From: an uncultured Chloroflexota bacterium
GTDB lineage: Bacteria; Chloroflexota; Chloroflexia; Thermomicrobiales; UBA6265
Direction: 5' to 3'
Assembly: GCA_937901745.1 (NCBI GenBank)
Contig: CALGSZ010000063.1
Coordinates: forward strand, 1 to 43,586
DNA length: 43,586 bases
Shown here: one piece after another, positions 32,151-39,886 of the stretch
Layout of the letters: each line of letters starts with the position of its first letter
How positions within the stretch are numbered: position 1 is the first letter of the stretch
Position numbers and translations under genes: made by a program
Notes under the pieces: generated by a model
Told to the model about the DNA's origin: nothing
The model's input: the letters and a program-made list of their open reading frames with translations, nothing else
Databases searched by the model: none

Positions 32151-33182
32151 CTAGCTACCGCTGACCATCGCCAGGAAGATATCGACGTTTTCGGCCGTCA
32201 CGAGCGCGGTGCCGGTGTCGACGAACTCCGGAATCTCCTCGCCATTCAGGTGGCGTACCATCAGGTCAACACCATACGTCCCCATCCGCTCCGGGAACTG
32301 CGCGACGTCGGCCGCCAGGTCACCAGCCTTGATCGCCTCGAACGCCGACGGATTGCCATCGAAGCCGACGATGACGATGTCCGACCGTCCCGCCGCCTTG
32401 CACGCCTGCACCGCGCCGAGCGCCGCCGGGTCGTTCGCGCCGAAGACGGCCTTGAGGTCCGGATCGGAGGTCAGCACGTTCTCGGTGATCGCCAGGCCCT
32501 CTTCCTGGGTCCAGTGCGCGCTCTGGTCGATCACTTGGATGTCTGGGTACTTGTCGAGCGCCTGGTGGAGTCCCTCGTTGCGCGCCTGCGCCGTCTGGTT
32601 CCCCATGTCGCCCTGGAGGTTGAGCACCTTGCCGGCGAAGCCGATCGCCTCGGCGATGAACTCGCCGCCGGTCGCGGCTGCCGGCACGTTGTCGGTCTGC
32701 GAGAGGTTGATCAGCTCCCCGCCCGCCGGCGCCGTATCCACCGCCAGCACCGGGATGTTCGCCTCGTTCGCCGCCTGCACGCCCGGGACGATCCCGGCCG
32801 CGTTGATCGTGCCGAGGATGATCCCGTCGTACTGCTGAGCGACGGCGGCTTCCATCTGCGAGACCTGATCGGCGACCTCGTTGCTGCCAAGAGCGATCAC
32901 TTCGAGGGTCACGCCGTCGGCCTGCGCCCGGTTCTCGGCCGCTCGCTGGAGCCGCTGCCAGAACTCATTGTTGGGATAGGGCTGCATGAAGGCGAGCCTG
33001 TAGGCTCGCGAAGCCTGGACCGGTCCGAACCGGTCGAGATCGAGCAACTCCTCGGGTGTCGGAGAGCCAGTTGGGGAACTCGCTGGTGTCCCTTCCTGCG
33101 CGCCCGCGCTGAGGCGGCCCAGTACCGGCAACGTCGCCGCGCCGGCCGTCACAACGAAGAACCTCCGCCGGTGAAGTCGCAT
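32151..33182 (-). CDS. Sugar ABC transporter substrate-binding protein (RbsB-like)
   Basis: A 343-residue exported binding protein. The start HRRRFFVVTAGAATLPVLG looks like a twin-arginine signal. It is followed by a low-complexity linker (GTPASSPTGSPTPEE) and a type I periplasmic-binding fold: RLAFMQPYPNNEFWQRLQRA, VSQMEAAVAQQYDGIILGTI, IPVLAVDTAPAGG, KVLNLQGDMGNQTAQARNEG and DLKAVFGANDPAALGAVQAC. No lipobox is seen, so it may be released or held by the signal helix. Start: ATG at 33182, GGAGGG 9 bases upstream. First gene of the importer operon, behind a strong promoter and palindrome. Confidence 0.92.
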   Translation of the reverse strand: MRLHRRRFFVVTAGAATLPVLGRLSAGAQEGTPASSPTGSPTPEELLDLDRFGPVQASRAYRLAFMQPYPNNEFWQRLQRAAENRAQADGVTLEVIALGSNEVADQVSQMEAAVAQQYDGIILGTINAAGIVPGVQAANEANIPVLAVDTAPAGGELINLSQTDNVPAAATGGEFIAEAIGFAGKVLNLQGDMGNQTAQARNEGLHQALDKYPDIQVIDQSAHWTQEEGLAITENVLTSDPDLKAVFGANDPAALGAVQACKAAGRSDIVIVGFDGNPSAFEAIKAGDLAADVAQFPERMGTYGVDLMVRHLNGEEIPEFVDTGTALVTAENVDIFLAMVSGS

Positions 33183-33332
33183 CTTCGCGTACCCTCCTGA
33201 CGATCGTCCTCCAACTGCCGATTCGCTCCGGTATCGGACCCGTCCCCGGTCCGCTCACCTCCATTCCGCGAGCCCCGATCCCGCCAATGCCGCGGCTGAT
33301 GCGAACGCCCGCACTCTTCTCAACCGTCTCCT

Positions 33333-33362
33333 CGTTGCACCGTCTGCTGTCAGGATGCAACG
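33333..33362. promoter_or_regulatory. Inverted repeat (operator candidate) downstream of the sugar-importer promoter
   Basis: CGTTGCA (33333-33339) and TGCAACG (33356-33362), perfect 7-base arms with a 16-base spacer. One arm overlaps the -10 element and the other lies in the early transcript. The half-sites resemble LacI/GalR-type TTGCA sequences, fitting a sugar-import operon, but no regulator gene is adjacent. Confidence 0.5.
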
Positions 33363-33387
33363 TATGCGCCGCCTGCTCGGCTGTCAA
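33359..33387 (-). promoter_or_regulatory. Promoter of the sugar-importer operon
   Basis: Minus strand: perfect -35 TTGACA (33387-33382), 17-base spacer, -10 TACGTT (33364-33359). It leads to the binding-protein gene about 170 bases further on. Confidence 0.65.
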
Positions 33388-33522
33388 GGCCGCGTGATTC
33401 GGAGCCCCCTCGGCGCCACCCGAGCACCAACCCCGCGAGTACACTTGCCCCAAAGACCGAGCATCGTCCCGCTGCCGCGCCAAGAATCGCGGCTCTGCCC
33501 ACCGATTCAGCGGAGGAGCGCA

Positions 33523-34104
33523 ATGCGCGAGCGATTCATCGCCGCAATCGTGCTGCTGATGGGCGTCCTCGCAGGAGGAAGTCTCCTCGCCGCCTCGGCG
33601 CAGGTAGACGACGCCAGCACGTCCGGATCGGCGACACCCGCCTCAGGCGATCCCGCTATCGGCGACCGCGTGCCGTTTCTCGGCCAAGACGGCGTCGAGC
33701 GCGCCGCGCTCACCGTCGAGAGCGTGACAGATCCGGTCGAGGACGGCTCGCTCTCCGTCACCCCTGCCCCCGGCACGCGCCTCATCGCCATCGAGCTGAC
33801 GGTCACCAACACCGGGACGGAGCCGCTGACCATCAACCCCTTCGATTTTCTCCTGCAGGATGACCGGGGATTCCTCGGCACGCAGGCTGCCCTGCCCTTC
33901 GCACCGGACGCCGCCACATCCGGACCGGGCTCCGCGTCGGTCGCGCCCGGCGAGAGCCTGACCGGGCAAGTCGTCTTCCAGATCGCCACTGACGCCCGGC
34001 CGGCCCACCTCTTCTACGCGCCCGAGCCGGGCCGGCTGGTGACGCTCGCCGACCTTCGCCTCGTACCCGGCGGCGAGGAGATCGCCACACCCCAGGCGCC
34101 CTGA
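33523..34104 (+). CDS. Small exported protein with DUF4352/telokin-like domain
   Basis: A 193-residue protein. Signal peptide: ERFIAAIVLLMGVLAGGSLLAASAQ. After a D/S/T-rich linker it has one beta-sandwich domain: LTVESVTDPVEDGSLSVTP, then GTRLIAIELTVTNTGTEPLTIN, the DFLLQDDRGF strand and APGESLTGQVVFQIA. This is the DUF4352-type immunoglobulin-like pattern seen in many secreted Gram-positive proteins of unknown role. Start: ATG at 33523, GGAGGAG 4 bases upstream; an open frame 56 codons longer has no such site. It converges with the metal permease gene after a 13-base gap. Confidence 0.82.
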   Translation: MRERFIAAIVLLMGVLAGGSLLAASAQVDDASTSGSATPASGDPAIGDRVPFLGQDGVERAALTVESVTDPVEDGSLSVTPAPGTRLIAIELTVTNTGTEPLTINPFDFLLQDDRGFLGTQAALPFAPDAATSGPGSASVAPGESLTGQVVFQIATDARPAHLFYAPEPGRLVTLADLRLVPGGEEIATPQAP

Positions 34105-34117
34105 GCCGCGCCAGCGA

Positions 34118-35230
34118 CTACGGCATCACGATCGCCTCGCGCGCCCGCGCCCGGCCGCGCTCCGTCAGCGTCAGCAGCCCGGACCGGTTCGTCACCAGGC
34201 CGTGCCGCTCGGCGAGGCGCACGACTCGCGCCGCGAAGCGCGGATCCCAGCGGAGATGACGATCCAGGCGATCCGCCCGGTTCTCCTCCGCGGCTTCCGG
34301 CAACCCCTCGTGGTGGAACAGATGGATCGCCAGCATCGTCTGCGCGAACTCCCAGCGCTGCCGTTCCCGCCGGACCGCCATCGCCACCAGCCCTTGCTCC
34401 GGCGCGAGCAACAGTGCGAGGAGGAACGCGACGCCGACCATCGTCGCCATCGAGCCCGCGATCGAGGCATCCAGCGCGTGCGCCAGCCAGTAGCCCGCCA
34501 CCGCGGATGCGGCGCCGATCGCGACGCTCAGCGCGACCATGACCGAGAGGCGGTTGGTCAAGAGATAAGCCGTCGCCGGCGGACCGATCATCAAGGCGAC
34601 GACCAAGATCGAGCCGACCGCCTCGAACGCCCCGACCGCCGTGACCGAAACCGTGGTCATCAGCCCGTAGTGGATCAGCGCCGGGGAAAAGCCGAGCGCC
34701 GCGGCGAGCCCGGCGTCGAACGTCGCCAGCTTCAGCTCCTTGTAGAACAGCAACAGGAGCAGGAGATTGAGTAGCAGAATCGCGCCCATCACGACGAGCG
34801 CCTGCGGGGCGATGTCCCGGCCGCCGATCTCGAAGCGGTCGAGCGGCGCGAACGCCAGCTCACCCAGCAGCACGGCGTCGACATCGAGATGGACGTTCCC
34901 GGCGTACCGCGAGACGAGGATGACCCCGATGCTGAAGAGCAGCGGGAAGACGAGCCCAATCGCGGCATCCTCCCGCACCCTGCCGGAGCGATGCAGCACC
35001 TCGACGAGGCTGACCGTGACGATCCCCGTCAGCGCCGCGCCGACGATCAGCAGCGGCGAGGCGATGCTCTCAACGACGAAGAACGCGAGGACGATGCCGA
35101 GCAGGATCGAGTGGCTGATGGCATCACTCATCATCGCCATCCGCCGCAAGACGAGGAAGACGCCCGGCAGCGCGCAAGCAGCGGCGGTAACGACCGCGAT
35201 CGCTTGGATCTCGATCTGAACCTCGCTCAT
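34118..35230 (-). CDS. Metal ABC transporter permease (cluster 9, MntB/ZnuB-type) with winged-helix tail
   Basis: A 370-residue protein. Residues 1-280 form the ABC-3 permease: VFLVLRRMAMMSDAISHSILLGIVL, HLDVDAVLLGELAF, LKLATFDAGLAAALGFSPALIHYGLM, and VGSILVVALMIGPPATAYLLT. About nine helices end near LLLAPEQGLV. The remaining 85 residues are cytoplasmic and helical, closing with RFAARVVRLAERHGLVTNRS and LLTLTERGRARAREAI, a winged-helix pattern like the DNA-binding part of DtxR/MntR proteins. Fusions of this kind are known in some phyla, but their role is unclear. The start overlaps the stop of the partner permease (ATGA). Confidence 0.9.
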   Translation of the reverse strand: MSEVQIEIQAIAVVTAAACALPGVFLVLRRMAMMSDAISHSILLGIVLAFFVVESIASPLLIVGAALTGIVTVSLVEVLHRSGRVREDAAIGLVFPLLFSIGVILVSRYAGNVHLDVDAVLLGELAFAPLDRFEIGGRDIAPQALVVMGAILLLNLLLLLLFYKELKLATFDAGLAAALGFSPALIHYGLMTTVSVTAVGAFEAVGSILVVALMIGPPATAYLLTNRLSVMVALSVAIGAASAVAGYWLAHALDASIAGSMATMVGVAFLLALLLAPEQGLVAMAVRRERQRWEFAQTMLAIHLFHHEGLPEAAEENRADRLDRHLRWDPRFAARVVRLAERHGLVTNRSGLLTLTERGRARAREAIVMP

Positions 35231-36486
35231 TGCCCGTCCTCGCCAAGGCCTCGGCTCGCCTGCCCCTGATCCCCGGCCTCAGCCGCCGCCTCGCCGAAGA
35301 GGGCGAGGTGGTCGCCATTCACGTTGCGCGCGACATGACGCTTCGCCTCCTCCCGCCCCTCCGGAGTCAGCGCCCAGCTCTCGTCCCCGACCTGCCGAGC
35401 CCAGCCCCGGCCGGCCAGATCGGCCAGCGCCTGCTCCAGCCCGCCCCGCCCCGGGTTCATCGCGCGGAGGACCGCCACCGAATGACCATGCTCCAGCGTG
35501 GCATGCTGCGCCGCGAGCACGGCCAGATCGGCGAGGACCGCCTCGGCGCGCAGCCGGCGACGCGCGCGCCGTTGCGTGACCGCATTCCAGAGCACGCCGC
35601 GATTCGGCGCGAGGAGCAGTGAGACAAGCACGACCGCCGAGATGCAGACGACGATCGTCGGCCCCGTCGGCAGGCGCTCGACCGTCCCGCTGATCGTGGC
35701 GCCGGTCACGCCAGCGACGGCTCCAAAGAGCGCCGCCAGCACGACCATCACCCCGAGCCGATCAGTCCACTGGCGAGCCGCTGCGGCCGGCGCGACAATC
35801 ATCGCGCTCATCAGCACGACGCCGACCATCTGCAGGCCGACGACGATCGCGACCACGATCAGCGTCGTCAGGAGGACGTCGAGGAACCGCATCGGGAAGC
35901 CGAGGCTCGCGCCAAAGTCGGAATCGAAGCTGAGCAGCGCGAACTCCTTCCAAAGCAGGATCACGCCGAGCACCGCGATCGCCCCGACCACCGCCATCTC
36001 GATCACGTCGCGCTCTAGCACCGTCGCCGCCTGGCCAAAAAGGAACGATTCCAATCCGGCCTGCGATGCATCCGGACGACGCTGGATGAAGGTCAGCAGC
36101 ATCAGGCCGAAGCCGAAGAAGACCGAGAGGACGAGACCGAGCGCGCTGTCGAACTTGACGCGCGTTGTGCGGACGATCCCGATCACGAGCAGCGTGGCGA
36201 CCCAGCCGGCGATCGCCGCGCCGATCAGCAGCACCAGCCGTGTCTTGGTTCCAGTCAGGAGATACGCCAGCGCGATCCCCGGCAGGGCCGCGTGCGACAT
36301 CGCATCCCCGACGAGACTCTGCCGCCGCAACACGGCGAACGCGCCGAGCGCGCCGCTGACGATGCCGAGCACCGCCGCGCCGAGAGCGACCGTTCGCAAG
36401 GTGTAGTCGGTGACGATGTCGCGCAGGATTTCCGGCAATCCGAGGAGCACGAGTCCTTGGATCGCGGTGGCAATGCCAGCATCCAT
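35227..36486 (-). CDS. Metal ABC transporter permease, second subunit, with winged-helix-like tail
   Basis: A 419-residue protein. The ABC-3 permease part (to about 280) shows FAVLRRQSLVGDAMSHAALPGIALAYLL, SFLFGQAATV, FALLSFDSDFGASLGFPMRFLDVLL and VGVVLMSAMIVAPAAAARQWTD. The cytoplasmic tail of about 130 residues contains EHGHSVAVLRAMNPGRGGLEQALADLAGRGWARQV, then DESWALTPEGREEAKRHVA, again a winged-helix-like arrangement. Both permeases of this importer therefore carry a regulator-like tail. Start: ATG at 36486 with GGTGGGG 9 bases before; a GTG at 36501 directly abuts the ATPase stop without a binding site. Confidence 0.9.
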   Translation of the reverse strand: MDAGIATAIQGLVLLGLPEILRDIVTDYTLRTVALGAAVLGIVSGALGAFAVLRRQSLVGDAMSHAALPGIALAYLLTGTKTRLVLLIGAAIAGWVATLLVIGIVRTTRVKFDSALGLVLSVFFGFGLMLLTFIQRRPDASQAGLESFLFGQAATVLERDVIEMAVVGAIAVLGVILLWKEFALLSFDSDFGASLGFPMRFLDVLLTTLIVVAIVVGLQMVGVVLMSAMIVAPAAAARQWTDRLGVMVVLAALFGAVAGVTGATISGTVERLPTGPTIVVCISAVVLVSLLLAPNRGVLWNAVTQRRARRRLRAEAVLADLAVLAAQHATLEHGHSVAVLRAMNPGRGGLEQALADLAGRGWARQVGDESWALTPEGREEAKRHVARNVNGDHLALFGEAAAEAGDQGQASRGLGEDGQ

Positions 36487-36501
36487 GCCGTCGCGCCCCA
36501 C

Positions 36502-37332
36502 CTAACTGGCCACGGCGCTCTCGCCGCCCCGGTTCAGGAAGGCCACGCGCCCGCCATAGGTCAGCCGCAGATTCTGATCGGTGAAGACCTGCTGCACTGG
36601 GCCGCTCGCGACCCGTCGCACGTTGAGGAGCGTCACCCAATCGAAATACTCCTCAACAGTCTGCAGGTCGTGATGCACGGCGACCACGGTCTTGCCAGCG
36701 GCGCGCAGATCGCGCAGTAGAGCGACGATCGCCCGCTCCGTCGTGGCGTCCACGCCCTGGAACGGCTCGTCCATCAGGTAGATCGGCGCGTCCTGAACGA
36801 GCGCCCTTGCCAGGAACACCCGCTGCTGCTGCCCACCCGAAAGCTGGCTGATCTGCCGGCGGGCGAAGTCCCGCATCCCAACCTTATCGAGCGCCTCCAG
36901 CGCCGCCTCCCGCTCCGCCCGGCCCGGCCGCCGAATCCAGCCGAGCGCTCCGTAGCGGCCCATCATCGTCACGTCCAGGACGCTGGTCGGGAAGTCCCAG
37001 TCAACGCTGCCGCGCTGCGGGACATAGCCGACGAGCGACCGCTGCTCGCGGTACGGCTTGCCGTAGATCAGGACCTGCCCGGCGACCGGCTTGATCAGCC
37101 CGAGAATCGCCTTGATCAGCGTCGTTTTGCCCGCTCCGTTCGGCCCGACGATCGCCATCAGCACGCCCGGCGGAACGGTCAAATCGACGTCCCAGAGCGC
37201 CGGCCGGTCGCGATAGGCGACGGTCAGGTCCGTAACCTCGATCGCGGGCGTTCCCGTGAACGACGCGTGGGCGCCGTCGGTCGGGGTCGCGTGCTCGCCG
37301 ACCCGCACTGGAGCCGTCAGGTCGCGCGCCAT
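36502..37332 (-). CDS. Metal ABC transporter ATP-binding protein (MntA/ZnuC-type)
   Basis: A 276-residue ATPase of the Mn/Zn/Fe class. It has IEVTDLTVAYRDRPALWDVDL, Walker A GPNGAGKTT, Q-loop VGYVPQRGSVDWDFPTSV (the QR-x-x-V-D-W-D-F-P variant typical of manganese/iron transporters), signature QLSGGQQQRVFLARAL, Walker B IYLMDEPFQGVD and H-loop VVAVHHDLQTV. Start: ATG at 37332 with GGAGGGAG upstream, 4 bases after the binding-protein stop. The frame is open further upstream, but that part runs through the binding-protein gene. Energises both permeases. Confidence 0.94.
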   Translation of the reverse strand: MARDLTAPVRVGEHATPTDGAHASFTGTPAIEVTDLTVAYRDRPALWDVDLTVPPGVLMAIVGPNGAGKTTLIKAILGLIKPVAGQVLIYGKPYREQRSLVGYVPQRGSVDWDFPTSVLDVTMMGRYGALGWIRRPGRAEREAALEALDKVGMRDFARRQISQLSGGQQQRVFLARALVQDAPIYLMDEPFQGVDATTERAIVALLRDLRAAGKTVVAVHHDLQTVEEYFDWVTLLNVRRVASGPVQQVFTDQNLRLTYGGRVAFLNRGGESAVAS

Positions 37333-37336
37333 CTCG

Positions 37337-38290
37337 CTAATCTCCCTCCGCCGGCGCCGCCTCTCCAAGCAGCGCCGAGACGATTGTGTCGATGTTGTGT
37401 CGCACCATCCCGACGTATGTCCCTTCCGGCGTATCCGGGTCGCCCATTGCATCCGAGAAGAGCTGACCGCCGATCTGGACCGAGAAGCCGCGGTCGCGCA
37501 CTGCCGCCTGCAGCGCCTCGATCGTCCGCGGAGAGACGGACGTCTCGACGAAGATCGCGGGAATCTGGCGCTCGACGATGAAGTCGGCCAGCTCCCGCAG
37601 ATCGCCCGCCCCCGCCTCGGTCACGGTGCTAATGCCCTGGAGACCGCGCACATCAAAACCATAAGCGCGGCCGAAGTAGTTGAACGCGTCGTGCGCGGTG
37701 ATCAGGACGCGGCGCTCCTCCGGCACGCGCGCGGCCTGCTCTCGGACATACGCATCCAGCCGCTCGAGCTCCGCCAGATAGGCCGTCGCCCGCTCGGTGT
37801 ATTCAGCCGCGTGCTCGCCGTCCATCTCAATTAGCGTGTCGCGCACGCGCTCGACCGCGCGCATCCAAAGGGTGACATCGAACCAGATGTGGGGATCGTA
37901 ATTGCCTTCGAACTGTGGGGGGGTCAAGAGGAGATCACGGGGGATGCCATCGGTGACCGCGACCGTCAGGCGGCGTTTGCCGAGTTTCTCCAGGACGTCC
38001 GCCAGCTTCGCTTCGAGATGCAGGCCGTTGTAGAAGATGACGTCGGCTTCCTGGAGGCGGATGACATCCCGCTCGCTCGCCTTGTAGAGGTGCGGGTCCA
38101 CGCCCGGCCCCATCATCCCCCGCACCTCGACGCGGTCGCCGCCGACGTTCTTGACGATGTCGGCGATCATCCCGATCGTCGCCACCACCTTGATCCGCTC
38201 CTCGTCCGCGGCGCTAGCCGACGGCAGCAGCGAGATGGCGATCGCGAGCGCGAGACTCAGGTGAAGTGCGCGTAATCGGGCCAGACTCAT
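37337..38290 (-). CDS. Metal ABC transporter substrate-binding protein (TroA/MntC-type)
   Basis: A 317-residue exported cluster 9 binding protein. Signal peptide spans 1-28 (LSLALAIAISLLPSASAADE), without a lipobox cysteine. The four metal ligands are visible: H67 (DPHLY), H134 (DPHIWFD), H200 (TAHDAFNYFG) and D280 (QLFSDAMG), the spacing of TroA. The flexible His-rich loop of ZnuA is missing, so Mn2+ or Fe2+ rather than Zn2+ is favoured. Start: ATG at 38290, GGAG 6 bases upstream. It heads a four-gene operon of binding protein, ATPase and two permeases with 4-base to 15-base spacings. A DtxR/MntR-like operator overlaps its promoter. Confidence 0.93.
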   Translation of the reverse strand: MSLARLRALHLSLALAIAISLLPSASAADEERIKVVATIGMIADIVKNVGGDRVEVRGMMGPGVDPHLYKASERDVIRLQEADVIFYNGLHLEAKLADVLEKLGKRRLTVAVTDGIPRDLLLTPPQFEGNYDPHIWFDVTLWMRAVERVRDTLIEMDGEHAAEYTERATAYLAELERLDAYVREQAARVPEERRVLITAHDAFNYFGRAYGFDVRGLQGISTVTEAGAGDLRELADFIVERQIPAIFVETSVSPRTIEALQAAVRDRGFSVQIGGQLFSDAMGDPDTPEGTYVGMVRHNIDTIVSALLGEAAPAEGD

Positions 38291-38337
38291 AACTCGCTCC
38301 CCGGTCTCGGCCGAAATGCATGACCGAGCCCGTCCGC

Positions 38338-38366
38338 ATCCTAAGTCATCGAATGGCTAATTTCAA
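38338..38366 (-). promoter_or_regulatory. Promoter of the metal-importer operon
   Basis: Minus strand -35 TTGAAA (38366-38361), 17-base spacer, -10 TAGGAT (38343-38338). The -35 lies inside the palindrome at 38355-38374. Confidence 0.7.
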
Positions 38367-38382
38367 GATTAGCCTTGTCTAA
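38355..38382. promoter_or_regulatory. DtxR/MntR-like operator between the metal importer and the CNNM gene
   Basis: GGCTAAT (38355-38361), TTCAAG, ATTAGCC (38368-38374): a perfect 7-6-7 palindrome. It overlaps a second, less perfect one, TTAGCC-TT-GTCTAA (38369-38382). Both are A+T-rich islands in a G+C-rich region and resemble the TTAG...CTAA boxes of metal-dependent DtxR/IdeR/MntR repressors. Covering the -35 fits repression when metal is plentiful. No DtxR gene lies in the window, apart from the permease tails. Confidence 0.65.
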
Positions 38383-38484
38383 ATTCTCGACATCGCTCAG
38401 TACCCCTCTCCCCCTGCCAAAGAACGCGGCCGCCTGGGACAATACGCATATGCGCACCACGGTGGCACAGTGAAAGAGACCAGC

Positions 38485-39849
38485 ATGGGTAATGTGACTG
38501 TTGAGCTTGTGCTGATCGCCATTCTGTTGGCGATCAACGCCTTCCTTGCCGCGTCGGAGATCGCGCTGGTTTCCGTCCGCAAAGTCCGTCTCCGCGCCTT
38601 GGCGGATGATGGGAACCGGGCCGCCCGCCGTATCCTGGCGCTCGTCGAATCTCCCGGCTCTTTCCTGGCGACGATTCAGGTGGGTATCACGCTTGCCGGG
38701 TTCTTCTCGGCCGCGGTCGGCGCGGTCAGCCTCGTCAAGCTCGTCGGCAATTGGCTCAGCGACGCGCCGGTCAGCGTGATCGCCAACAACGCGCACGGAA
38801 TCGCGCTCATCCTCGTCACCGCGCTCATCTCCTTCATCAGCATCGTCCTCGGTGAGCTGGTCCCGAAGACATTTGCCGTCACTCGCGCCGAGTCAATCGC
38901 GTTGCGCGTCGTCCGGCCGATTGAGGCGTTGGCAAAGATCGCTCGCCCCGCCGTCTGGCTCCTGACTTCCACCACGAATCTCATCCTGCGCATCGCCGGC
39001 GTCAGCGAGCGGGCACGCATCCCGTCGGTGACGCAGGCAGAGATCCTGGCGATGGTCGAGACGGCCGAGGATGAGGGTGTCGTCGCCGAGGAGGAGGCCG
39101 AGCTCGTCGAGGAAGCGCTCGGCTTCGGCCAAATCGTTGTCCGCTCCGTGATGGTGCCCCGCGTTGATGTTGTCCTCGTCTCGGCCGACACGCCGCTGCG
39201 CGAGGCGATTGACATTTTTTTCTCGACCGGCTTCTCCCGTCTCCCGGTCTACCGCGGCTCCCAGGACACCATCATCGGCATCCTCCACGTCAAGGACGCC
39301 TTCCGCTTTGTGTGGAGTGATCCCAATGCCGCCTCGAAGCCGGTCTCCGAAGCCATCCGGCCCGCCTACTTCGTGCCGGAGACAAAGCCGATTGATGAGC
39401 TGCTGGCCGAGCTGCGCGCCCGGCGAACGCACATCGCGATCGTGGTCGACGAGTACGGTGGCATGGCCGGCATCGTCACGCTCGAGGATCTGATCGAAGA
39501 GCTCGTCGGGGAGATCTCGGACGAGTTTGACCCCGGCTACGAGCCGTTCAACGAGATCGGGCCGGGCCTGCTCGAGGTCGACGGCCGGGTGTCACTGCTC
39601 GATCTCTTCGACCGCCTGGACCTGCAGCGCGAGAAGCTCGAGCCGATCGAAGCCGAGTCAGTCGGCGGGCTGATCGCCGACCGGCTCGGCCGCATTCCGC
39701 AAGAAGGGGATACCGTTGAAACCGGCCCGCTGCGGCTAGAGGTGCGGGCGATGGACGGCTACCGCGTCTCTCGCGTCCGCGTCGAGGTCAACGCCGCCAA
39801 GCTCGCGGATGAGGATGAAGAGTTCCGCGACGGCGAAGGAGAGCGGTAG
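38485..39849 (+). CDS. CNNM/HlyC-CorC family membrane protein (candidate metal exporter)
   Basis: A 454-residue protein with the standard order. A DUF21/CNNM membrane domain comes first (about 1-190: LVLIAILLAINAFLAASEIALVSVRKVRL, FLATIQVGITLAGFFSAAVGA and VLGELVPKTFAVTRAESIAL). A CBS pair follows (about 205-340: VVRSVMVPRVDVVLVSAD, GFSRLPVYRGSQDTIIGILHVKD, HIAIVVDEYGGMAGIVTLED). A CorC/HlyC C-terminal domain (about 355-440) ends the protein. Family members bind or export Mg2+, and in Bacillus Mn2+ (MeeF/MeeY, acting with TerC). Divergent from the Mn/Fe importer. ATG at 38485 is taken as start; a GTG at 38470 is possible, and the ribosome binding site (AAAGAGA) is weak. Confidence 0.92.
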   Translation: MGNVTVELVLIAILLAINAFLAASEIALVSVRKVRLRALADDGNRAARRILALVESPGSFLATIQVGITLAGFFSAAVGAVSLVKLVGNWLSDAPVSVIANNAHGIALILVTALISFISIVLGELVPKTFAVTRAESIALRVVRPIEALAKIARPAVWLLTSTTNLILRIAGVSERARIPSVTQAEILAMVETAEDEGVVAEEEAELVEEALGFGQIVVRSVMVPRVDVVLVSADTPLREAIDIFFSTGFSRLPVYRGSQDTIIGILHVKDAFRFVWSDPNAASKPVSEAIRPAYFVPETKPIDELLAELRARRTHIAIVVDEYGGMAGIVTLEDLIEELVGEISDEFDPGYEPFNEIGPGLLEVDGRVSLLDLFDRLDLQREKLEPIEAESVGGLIADRLGRIPQEGDTVETGPLRLEVRAMDGYRVSRVRVEVNAAKLADEDEEFRDGEGER

Positions 39850-39875
39850 CCGGCCAGGAAGCGACCGGCTACCGC
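39843..39875. terminator. Bidirectional stem-loop between CNNM and surface-protein genes
   Basis: GCGGTAGCCGG (39843-39853) / CCGGCTACCGC (39865-39875), 11 perfect pairs with an 11-base loop. It contains the CNNM stop codon and ends 11 bases before the stop of the convergent gene. No T-run follows. Confidence 0.6.
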
Positions 39876-39886
39876 GAGAGTTCGAC

